From NCBI RefSeq assembly GCF_027409185.1, contig NC_084462.1, positions 28,743,577-28,807,576 on the forward strand: a stretch of 64,000 nt of DNA, in the 5' to 3' direction. The notes under the pieces were generated by a model that saw only the letters and a program-made list of their open reading frames with translations, did not search any database and had not been told where the DNA came from. Positions 38,509 to 49,400 of the stretch are shown here, piece by piece. Within the stretch, counting starts at the first letter, position 1; each line of letters begins with the position of its first letter. A program made the position numbers and the translations under genes. The stretch is from Cynocephalus volans (lineage: Eukaryota; Chordata; Mammalia; Dermoptera; Cynocephalidae).

Positions 38509-40418
38509 GTATATACCTCTATCAACATAAAACACAGGTATTTATATGTGTGTACAATAGATAGGTCCTAGGGAGTCTTGGGATCACACGAATCGGGGTT
38601 TTGGGGCTGACACACTTGCACGGCAGGAAGGAAGGGCACAGGATTGACATGATCGGGGAAACTGATGGGAAGAAAAATCAAGGCCTTCCAAAGACAGAAA
38701 GGGGACTCAGGGCCTAGACCCCTGCCCTGTCCGCTCGGCCACCTCCCTTTAGGGACCAGCAAACAATCTATAAGTTTTGGTTGTTTTGGAGTTTTGTGCA
38801 AAATGAATTAACTTAAAAAAAAAAAAAGTGGGTTTTTAATCAGTGTAGTGGCCCCTGAGCATCTGCAAGGATCTAGAAGATTCTCCATCTGGTGGGCTTC
38901 TGGGGCTCAGAGGGTCCTGCCCAGCTTGAGCAGCAGGGAACAGGGCTCACATAAGCCCTTCACCAGGATGAGAAATGTCCCTTTTCCTCTGACCTCTTGG
39001 AGATGGCACAACTCAGCTGCTGCCCAAGAAACAGCCTCAGCAAGCAGAAGAGCCATGGTGGGCCCTTTTGGTCCTGCATTCTCAGAAAGCGCTCCCAGCT
39101 GGAGGGGCACCAGGGCTCACCCCGCTCCCCCTGGACAAGACCACTTTCTGTAGGCTGCCACCCGCTGTCCTCCTACCCAGGGCCCTTAGGCCTCCCTCTA
39201 CCCATGCTCAGACAGAACCACGGCTGGCTGGGAGCCTGTGCGGGGCGCCACAGGCTCCCACATCTTGTAACAGACCTCTGCTCCCAGCTTCCCACTCAGC
39301 AGAGAGGGCCCAGGCCCCGTGACAGCTCCAACTCCACAGAACTCACACAGGCCCCATGCCCTGAAAACAGCAACTACTGCCAACAGCAGCCTGGGCGCAA
39401 GTACGTTAAATAAAAAACTAAAACAAGGTATGATTTTCTCTATTAAGGCTCAGTTAAGCTGCCTCCCAGGTCAAGTACTCATGAATGTCATGGCCCCGGA
39501 CTGTAGGGCGGGCGGGCAGGCAGGCAAGTTGGGGGCAGGGGACAGGAGGAGGATGACGGGGAGTCCTATGCTGGTCTAATCAACTGTTGGGGAGGTGGGG
39601 ATCACCTAACAAACCCCAGGCCCAGAATGCTGGGGATGCCCCCGCTGGGGGAAACTGAGGCTCCGCCTGCCCGTGTAGGGTCCAGGGAAAGCAGAGTGGA
39701 CAGAAGCTGGTGCTCCAGGCTGGTGGGTCTTCTGCGAGGACCTCCCTCCTCACCCCAGGACCGAGTACTTGTGGTGGGGAGGGTCTAGACAGGACCCCTC
39801 TTGGCAGTCTTGCTGGGAGTCAGGGCACAGGCCCTGTGGTTGGCAGGCGAGGTGCTGGGGGATCAGGTCCTCCCCAGCTTGGGTATCCCACCCATGTTCC
39901 TGCCTGAGCCTTGGCAGCCACCATGAGTCAAGGGTGGCCCACTGGCCTCCACTCTGAGGGAACCAGCCCTGAGTTGATGGAAACAGAGACCAGCAACCAC
40001 AGTATTCAGCCTCCACCCTCACAGGGGCCTTCCCGGGCTCCACAAACTCAGCCCTGCACTGCCAGCCCCCCAAGACGCCACTGTAAGAGGTCCACCAATG
40101 TCTCGGGGGAGGACCCAGCTTCCCCTGGCATGTGCCCCTGGCTGTGGGCGAGGCTGCATGACAGGGTGGATCAGCTCACAAGCTCCTTGGACCTCAGGGA
40201 TCATTCTCTGGGGTGGGGTGGGGGAAGGGGTGGGGGAAGGGTGTGGGGCCCCAGGAAGGCAGGAGGGCACGGGGAGGCCTTGGCAATTGGGGGAGTCTCC
40301 CAGAGACACCTTTCCTTGGGGTCTCCGGGGCTGGTTTTCCAGTCTGTGGAGAAATACTGCGAGAACAATCTTCGGGGTGGGGGCTGGGCCCACACAGGGA
40401 GGCGCAGGAGAGGCCCTT

Positions 40419-40484
40419 CTAATGCTTCTCTGCTTGACTGACCTTCAGGGCACCGATGACGCCGTGGATGTTCTCCTCTGGTAC
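40419..40484 (-). CDS. CASTOR2: CASTOR2 exon 9 (terminal coding exon)
   Basis: The − strand acceptor cctcag precedes 40484. It encodes VPEENIHGVIGALKVSQAEK, then His and a TAG stop at 40419-40421. The C-terminus …SQAEKH is diagnostic of CASTOR2 rather than CASTOR1. Confidence 0.96.
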   Translation of the reverse strand, partial: VPEENIHGVIGALKVSQAEKH

Positions 40485-43400
40485 CTGAGGGCGCACCAAG
40501 CACATGCCCTGAGCCCTGGCAGTGCCCGGCCACCCTGTCCCGCCCTGGGCCTGGGCTGGACACTCACCAGTGCATGGTCGAACTTGAAAGTACTGATGTA
40601 GTAGGCGGGGATGTCTGCAGCAGCCAAGGGCTCGGAGATCTGGGCCACAATTCCACACTCATCTAGGGAAAGGGGTGACTGCGCTGAGTTTCAGGGGGCT
40701 GGCATGCCTTGGCCCCCTCCCGTTTCAGCCTCCCCCTCCCCTTCCCCCTTATGCACACAGTGCCATCCTGCACTCCCAGTCCTCCCAGAGAATCCATACC
40801 CCTACGCCCCTTGTGGGCTCAGCCCAAGGCTCTGGTCCACTGGCCAGCGATTCACTCTCCATCCGCTATGTCACGCCTCCACACGACGGCCCTGAAGCTC
40901 CCCCTGCTGGTACTGCCCTCTCCTCCCCACCAGCTCCAGAACTGCCTCCTTTGGGGAGCCTTCCCTTCCAGAACCTTCTCGGAACCACCTCCTGTTACTT
41001 TATGCATGGCAGTGACAGCCACTACTGCTGGCTCTTGCCCTGCTGAGCACATGTCACTGACACCTCATGGACTGCTCAGAATGACCCTGTGAGGTAGCTC
41101 CTACCATCCTCCTTATTTGACAGATTAGGAAACTGAGGCTCAGAGGTTATAAAGCAACTCATTCAAGGTCACACTGGTTTCTTTCCACTTCCTTCGCTGT
41201 CAATTTCCTCAGGCTACTTAATTTCCACATCCCCACAACCCTGCACCGTGCAGCAAACACAGGCTGGAGAAATGCTGGGGTCCGTGGAGGAGGCCCTGAG
41301 AGATAAAGGGTTCAGGAATCAGACCAGGAGCCTTCAGTGTACATATCCTGAGAGCAGGCCACTATCCTACCCCAGGGTGGCTCTGGCTGTGGTCTCAACG
41401 TGAGTGGAGTTAGGCGATGCTGTCCTGGCCCTGGTGGCTACCATCTGTGCATGAGCTTGATAAGAGGAAGGCTGCGGCAGGAGGCAGAACTTGGTTCCCT
41501 CATAGGCCCTTCGCCCCCAGATCAAAATGGCCTTCCAACTCCGTATCTCAGGAGCACAGCCCCCAGGGCTGACCATCGGAGCAGTCTGGGCTCTTCCTGG
41601 AATGTTCTGCTTTCTATGGGAAATCAGAGTTCTTCGATCCCCACCAGGGCTCGCCGTGGGCTGCTGAGGCACAAGCTCCCAGCACTGGCCAGAACCCACC
41701 ATCCTGTGACCTACCAAGTGTCTCTTCTGGGTTCAAGCCCTCTGGTCTAACAAGGCTAGCCCAAGAAATAATTTCCAGTCAAGACAAAGCTTCACGTGCA
41801 AGCAGCTCGCTACAGTTACTTCCAGCAAGACAAGGAGCTGACACAGAGAGTGGGGTGGATAGGGTGAACTGCCCACAGCCGCCACTTGGCCCCCTGGAAA
41901 GTGCTTATGAAGAAAGCAATCTACCAAAGACACTGTCTGCACAACTGTGGCAACTGAGGCGAGACCGAGTCTTAGGGGATTATCGCGAATTTACTCCTTG
42001 TGGGACCCTGTTATTATGACTATATAGGACCAAAAAAGGCGAGGTGTTTGGGGGTGGAGGGACACTGAGAGTTACTGGGAGCTGTTGGGCAATCACATGT
42101 ACTTATGTTAAGGAAACATGTTAAAAACGCCAGGAGTCACCACCTTTGAGCAGTGGGACTAAGGAGTGATTTCTTGTCCTTCTCGATTCTTATCACGTCC
42201 CCAATTCTCTAATAATAAGGAATGTATTACTTTTCCAGTGGGGGAGGCCTGCACACACCTGTCGCACACGTCAAGGGACTGCACACAACAGGGCCTTCAG
42301 GCTCTCTGAGCTTTAGTCTCTCCATCTATACCACCTAGCAGGGGCTGAGTCACCCAGGACTACGCAGAGTGATCTCAGCAATACCAGCTCCCCCCAGCCC
42401 CTGGTGCTGAAACCCACGGCAGCTCACCGAAGCCCAGGGGCTGTCCTCCAATCCGCACCATCTTCCAGAGCTCTCCGGATGCGCTGGTGAACAGCAGGTT
42501 ACTAGGAAACCTTCAAAGGGAGCAAGAGAAAACCCCCAGAGGCTGGTGACAGTTGTGCCCCCTTGGCAGCCCTCCTGGACCCTCCCCTGCCCTCGGGGTG
42601 CTGATGCTGCCACAAGTGGGGCAGAGCTCAGGGCTCCCAAGGGCCACCGCTCCCAGATCCTTGACCTCCTCTCCGGCAGGGGCTTTTGGAACAGCCCCCT
42701 TGCCAAGGCCATTTGGGGTGCCCCTCCCCAGCTCCAGAGCAAGGGCTGAGGGACAAACAGCACCAGGCCACAAAGCAGGTGCGAATCCTTGCTTTGCCCC
42801 ACCCTGCTGTGGACCTTGGACCACCCCTACACTTCTCTGAGCTGGGGGGGACTTATTAGGGACAAAGTGGGTGACGTGCTCATCATGGAACCCGCACTGG
42901 GGCGAGCGCCTACCCCCAGGCCTGGCTCACCTCTGCTGGGTCTGCACATCCATCACCAGGGAGATGTAGCCCTCGATGAGGGAGAAGGAGAAGAAGCGGA
43001 TGTGGTCACAGTCGTCACCGGCAGCCATGGGGTCCTTCACTCTGTGGGCCGGGGAGCTGGTGAGGGTGGCCCTGCTAGGTGCCCACCCGCCCGCCTGCCC
43101 ATCAGCCGCCTCGGCAGGAGGTGCTAGAAGAGGGCTGGCCTGGGAAGGCTGCGCTGAGTCCAGGCTCTAACTCTGCCTCGCTGGGTGACCTGCAGCCTGC
43201 ACCTCCCTCAGTCTCGTCACTGTGCGATGGGGACGCTTCCGCTGCATTCACAGAGGTGGGTACCACACCTCATAGTGCTGGAGACCTGGCTGGTCCTTGA
43301 CACAGGCTATGCTTGTCCCTCCTGCACAGGGCTTCTCTGTCCCTGTGTTTGCCTGCATCGCTCAGGCAAAGGCTGTGGTCACTGCCAGCTCGCTGGACCC

Positions 43401-46400
43401 TGCCCCACCCCACTTGGTGTTGGCCTAAGCTTAACACAATCTGCTCTGAGGAACAATGTTCACTAAATAAAAAAACCTGAATTCTTGGCTCTCAAGTGAC
43501 TGGGCTGCCCTTGGAGCTCAGGAAGCAGTTGGGTGCTTATTACATGTGCACCCGGGGCTTCACCAAACTGTGAGGTTCCCAGGGTAGGATGCCTCCTCCT
43601 TGAGACTGGGGATTTTAGGTAGAGCCATTCCTTCCCCCATCAGACAAGCTCTCGGGGCAGGCCTGTGTCTCCTCCCTCAGACTAGCTCCTGGGGCAGGCC
43701 TGTGTCTCTTCCCTCAAATGAGCTCCCGGGGCAGGTCTATGTCCTGCCCCTTGGACTGGGGCTCCTAGGCAGAGCTGTGTCTCCTCTCGGCCCAACCTGC
43801 AGCCCGTGGAGCCTGAGGGTCCTACCCGTTGGAGTAGAACATGACATCCATGAGGAGTGTGGCAACAGCAGGCAGCGTGTCAGGGTCCAGGCTGGTGACA
43901 CAGAACCTGTTGCTCGGGCTGGACAGCGGGTGGATTACTGGTCTCTGGACTGTCAAGAGCACAAAGACATCAGGTGCTGAGGCCGGGATGAAGACGAGTA
44001 GCATGGGTGGGAGGAGGGCCCAAGAAGAGGGCTGGGGTTGGCAAGCAGCTGCTCTGGGGAGCACCTAGTGAGACTCGGCCCCTGTAGCTTCCCCAGCCTC
44101 CACCACCGCCTGCAGCTCTCCCGATTCTCCAGGCTCATCTTCAGGGCCCCAGGCCTTTGCACATGCTGCGCTGGCTGCCCAGAATGCCCTTCCCAACCAT
44201 CAGCACCTGCCTTAGCTCCTACTTATGCTCCAAGCTTCAGATGGACAGTCTCTGCCTCCAGGAGGCTGCCCTGACACCTGCGCTGGGCAGGAGTGGCCTC
44301 TGGCCATTGCTGGCTGTGTCCACATTTTCTACCCTTACTAGACCTTGGCAGCGGAGTCTGACCGGAACTGTTGCCCCATGCTACGCCTGGCACTCAATGA
44401 ATGCTCAGTGAACAGAAGCCTGCACTCTGAAAATGGTGCTGGTCTAGGGCAGGGCCTGGTAACTTCTTGAGGTTTCCCTGCACAAATCCCCACCCCCAAC
44501 TCACCCATCTTGGGCTTCACGAAGCCGTTGGTGATGCCGAGGTTCTCGGCTGCCACCGTCTCACCATTGACGACCCGCAGGATGGTGAACTCTGATGACA
44601 AGGTGTGCGTGACAAAGGGCAGGTCCCGCTCTCGCACCTGGGGATGGGAAGTGGAGGCCGTGAGTACCTGGTGGCCCCTGGACAGGGTGAGCCTGGGGCA
44701 CCGACGCCTTCACTCTGAGGTTCTACCCGCAGAACCAGCTCTCCCCAGGGGAGTGCACGAGGAGCAGGCGTGCGGGTACATGGTTTGGCCTATGGCCATG
44801 CTGGGATGTAGGGTGCGGCTCACCAGGATGAAGTCCGTCTGGTAGGTGGAGAGCATGAACACTGAGATGTTCTGGTCAGCCAGTGGGGCGATGACTGACT
44901 TGGCGATCTTGGTCACACCGATGGGCTGGGAGCTGGAGAAGCTGCCACCACCGGACACCACGTTCAGGGCCAGCCAGGTGGCATCTGCCACACTCAGGTG
45001 CTCTGAGGAGGGCAGCTCTGGAGGGAGGACACAGAAGGCAGGCCTGTGACTATCAGGGGCCTTGTGTCCCCCAGGCATGGCAGGCCAGAGAGGCAGGGAC
45101 TGGAGCTGGTTCTGCCATCCCAGAAGTGCTGTGTGACCTGGGCCAGCCCCACCCCCTCTGGGCCTCAGTTCCCTAATTTGTCAACAGGATGGGATTTGCC
45201 TCAAAGGTCCCTTCCTGGGAGGACTGAGCAGGGAAGGCCCTCAAATAACTTACCACATGCCAAGCAGCTCAGCTGGGCAGGAAACGTGGACAAGTGGTTT
45301 ATCTGTGCTGAGCCTCAGTTTCCTCAGCCTTTGTTATTTTTTAGTTCCCACAACCCTTCTGTGTGTCAGGTGCTGCCATCACCACCATTGCACCATCTGC
45401 AACCGTCCCCATGGTTTTCAAACTGGGTTCCCTCAGACCTCCCAAGGGGGCTCTGGGTGGAGGACAGGCCAGGAGAAAACCAGGTGGGGGGCCCTGGAAT
45501 TTCTCTGTCTTCTTCAGCCGGATCTGCACAATGGGCTTTTCTGGAACAACGTGCAGCTCCAGGAGGGCTCCTGAGGATGCTGCATTGTGGTGGGCAGTGA
45601 TTGTCCCCCAATCCCCTCCAGAGAGCTTGGGAGTTGGCACTAGCATGGGCAGGGTGGGGAGGCTCAGAGCTGCAGCAGTCGCTGAGTCCCCTTGACTAGT
45701 TCCTGAAGACAGAATCCATCCCTTCCACCCTGTCCTGCAGAGAGTACCCTAGGGAGCCCTGACGTGGGACGTGGATGCATACATGTGCATGCATCTTCAC
45801 AGACACGGGCTGCAGCCCCGAGCACAGCTGCACACAGGACTCTCCGTGCATTGCTGGACACTTGCTCAAACCTACCCATGCCAGGCCCAGAGTGGGGAAA
45901 GGGGCCAGGTACAGGAGGTGGACTCTGGCACTGTACATTCCACCAGGACCCTGCCCAGGAGGCGGGATCATTCCCAACGCACACTTGACAGTGCAGGAGC
46001 CCTGAAAGCTCACTTAGCCAGGGAGTAACAGCTAGGATTCAAACTCAGGTCCAACTCAAAACCCCAGGCTCTGTCATGATCACCAGATGGGAAGAAGTGC
46101 CAAGTACCCGGAGCTAAGAAGTGAGGGGCAGAGACTGGCTACTTAAGGGGGCTATGATGATGAAGATAAGATGGTGGTGACAATAATGACCAAGGGCTGA
46201 CCAGGTGGTCTGAGGGCTGTGCTGGCCTCAGGCAAGACGGCTTCCCGGGGGGGAACCTGAGTGCGGACCACCCAGCTCCCATCTGCCAGCTCTGGTGGCC
46301 ATGGTGACCACAGCCTGGCGAGCCCATCGGTCCTGCTGGCTGAGGAGGGCCAGTGGTCGGCCAGTGTGGCTGCAGTCGCAGGTGGCTTCACAGACAAGGG

Positions 46401-49400
46401 AAAAGGTTTGGGAAGGAGAGCCTGGCCTCTGGGCTTCCACGTCTAGCCTCTCTCTGTTCTCCAGGGCATCAGAAACGAGCTTTCTCACACCCAAGATTAG
46501 CAGAGGAAATGTGCTCCCCAGAACCCTAAGGCTCAACTCAGTTCTGAAATTCTAAGGGGCCTGCGCCTGGCAAAAGCAGGTGCTTGGTGGGGCCATGTCC
46601 TGAGCCTCCACACTCGCCGTGTCTAGGCTGTACAAGCAGAGACAGACCCAGGAGTAACCGTGAGCCAGGGTGACCTGAAGTCCAGCCTTGTTAGGTGGCT
46701 GCCCTCCAACCCAGCAGCCAACTGCAACTCCTGCAGTCCTGTTCTTGGGTGAGAGTCGTGCAGCCCAGAAGCAGCGAGTCACTCTAAAACAGCTGTTTAA
46801 ATATATTTAACGATGAAATAAAAAATGCCCTTTCCATTAGAGCAGACCCCCAAAGCCTTCTTGGGAGAATCCCGGTAGGGTCGTTTATGTCACTGCATGT
46901 TAACACAATAGGACCACGTCAGCTTTTGTGACTTCACCCTCTGTTTGCCCTCCCTATTCCAAGCTCTTCTCAACTCAGAAGCACCCAGTGACTCCCTGTC
47001 CCCTTTAGTGATAAAGCCAAAGTCCTCGCAATGTTCTAACCGGCGCTACCCAATGATGACAGAGATGGTCTAGACCAGCGCTGCCAAAGGGGGCAGTCAC
47101 TCGCCACACATGGCCATGCCATGGAAGAAACTGTAAATGGAATTTTAATTAATTTGAATTCCAACAGCCGCACATGCTGAGTGGCTACTGCACAGGGCAG
47201 TATCTCTGCCCATCCCAGTGCCTGCTGAATGGAGGACGAGAGGCTGGGCGGTTGTCCCAGGCCCCACCATTCCCACCCCTGCCAGCTGCACCTGTTTCTA
47301 CGGGGGTAGCAGGTGTCCTCTGCTGCTCCTGTCCTCTTGGCTTAGTCTCTGTGGTCAGGGTGTGGTCAGTCACATTGCCAGACCCGGGGTTGGGGGTGGC
47401 CTTCAACATCATCTCATGCTCCTAAACTCACTTGCCAGGATCGGGCAAGGGGCTGGGGAGCCAGTGCCACTTCCATAGGCTATCGCCAGATCCAGCCAAC
47501 TTCTCTGAATTCTCCTTACAGATGTACATGGGCTCTGAGAAGTCAGTGCCTCCCGCAACTTCACAGAGCAGGAAACTGAGGCCTGAGAGAGAAGCCGACT
47601 AGCCCCAGGTCCAGGTGCAGGAGGTGGAGGAGTGGTCTCACTCTGGCACAGCAGGGTGCCTTCCAGACCCGCCTTGGTTGCTAGCCTGCTGTGGGGTGTC
47701 GAGGAGACCCCCCAGGCAGGGCTTAGCTTCAGAACTGTATTGTGCATGTGTCTGGGCAGTGGGTGGGTGGACCCTCCGCTGGCCCAGCCCCAGGTCTGCT
47801 CTCCTGCCCACATTCCAGTGGGGCCTGGTCTTTAGGTCTTTAGCAGTGGGGGTGTGTCTCTACTGGGGTCCTCGAGGGGGCAGTGGGAAGGGGCACAGGC
47901 GTCAGGCTCAGGCCATCCTTGCTCTGTTCTCCCCACTGGAGGCCATGAGGAGGCTGTCACAGATGCGGACCATGGGGAAGCGTCGGGGCATGTGCAGATA
48001 TGAGATTCAGACACTAGGAGTTGCTTGGCAGGTTTGGACGAATGGTCTCAGGAGAAGCGCAAGCCTGAGGCCCACTGGAAATGGGGGAACTGGGGGGGCC
48101 AGAACAGCGAGCAACCGGATTAACCCAACAGCTGGCCAGAATCAGGGTGCCAGTCTGACAGGATCTGTCCCCCTGCCCTTCTCCCAGCCTCAGCCCCGAA
48201 CAGAATCCACTGATGTTCTCTGCAAGTGGCAGGCCTGGGCTGTGAGGGAGTCAGCACAGGACTCCCTCTGGGGCTTCTAGAAGGGTGAGCACTGTCAGAC
48301 AGCAAAGGAGCTGGAGACCACGGTGCTGGCTGCTTCTTACCCAGGGACCCCCAGTGCTGCTCTGACATTCGGGGAAGAGGAAGGTCTGTCCAGGCCCTAG
48401 CCCCAGAAAAGCCTCTGGGTGCCCATGGTGCCACTTAGGGACCATGGGATAAGCCACTGGGAGGCTGGCCAGGAGGCAGCAAACTGTCTTCCCACTATCC
48501 AAGGCCCTAAAAATAACATATCGAAACTCAGGGCGCTCTGGTGGAGAAGGCAATGGTGTCACATCACCTGGCCATGGGACCTTGTGCACCGTGGCCTAGG
48601 CTTCTCAGGCCTCTCCCACCTGCTTGCAGGCCCAATGTCAGGCAGACAGGCTGCATCTCAGCTCTGTGACCTTGTGCAAAGTCACTGCCCCTCTGTTTGC
48701 TCAAGTGTGGGACAATGAAATCAGGACTGACTTGAGAAGATGCCTCGAGGATTCAATGAGATAATTCCCATCCAGCACTTCGCTATGTGCCTGGCGTCTG
48801 AGGGCTCAACAAACACCAGAGACTTTCTGTTGTTACACGACTGGTGCTAGTTTTGCTGGTTTACCTTTCTGGATGGTATCAGGTAAAACATATCAAGGTT
48901 TTAAAAACGTGCAATTTCACTGTAAAGAAGTAATTATGTATGGCAATTATATTACACCCACGGCAAGAGTGTTCAGCCAAAGGGATTTAAGATGACGACT
49001 TGGGAGCTTCCTAAAAGCCCAGTGACAGGATCGGGTAGAAGAACCACAGTTCATCTAGGATGAATTCTGTGCATTTACTTAAAAAATATGTTTTCCAGCT
49101 ATAAAATATATTTTTGGATAACAGAGGAAAGGTGAACATATAATTTATGTTCGATAGAATCCATGTCTTGTTACGTAGGTGCAGTAAACAGGAGAAACTC
49201 TTATCCCTAACAGATACCTGCTCAAGTGTTTAGGAGTGAAGGGTCCTGATGTCTGGGTTTCAGATGGTTCAGTAAACTCATCTGTGTGCATGTGCATGTT
49301 TCTGGAGGGAGAGAGAAAACAGCTGTCCTCAAAGTCAATAACAAGTAAGTCTAGTTCCAGGTGAAGTGCATATGGGTGTTTATTGCAGTAGATTTAACTG

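Larger units (their letters stand above)
34775..40418 (-). other. CASTOR2: Probable long CASTOR2 3'UTR
   Basis: This is 5.6 kb after the CASTOR2 stop with no SINE, L1 or LTR insertion that I can see, in sharp contrast to both flanks. Candidate poly(A) signals on the − strand are AATAAA at 38276-38281, an ATTAAA-type hexamer near 38834, and ATTAAA at 34795-34800. The last is followed by GU-rich sequence. An AT-rich block (38463-38560) holds a Pumilio-type site. The distal end is inferred; a shorter UTR ending near 38,255 is possible. Many open frames cross this block on both strands but none resembles a known protein. Confidence 0.6.

Noticed and set aside
43641..43788. Regular 37-bp repeats as a CRISPR array
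   Set aside because: The units abut with no spacers and lie in a mammalian intron; it is a minisatellite.
47615..48280. 221-codon open frame on the + strand
   Set aside because: It lies antisense in CASTOR2 intron 2, has no domain or motif, low-complexity composition and no splice or Kozak support. High GC makes long chance frames common here.
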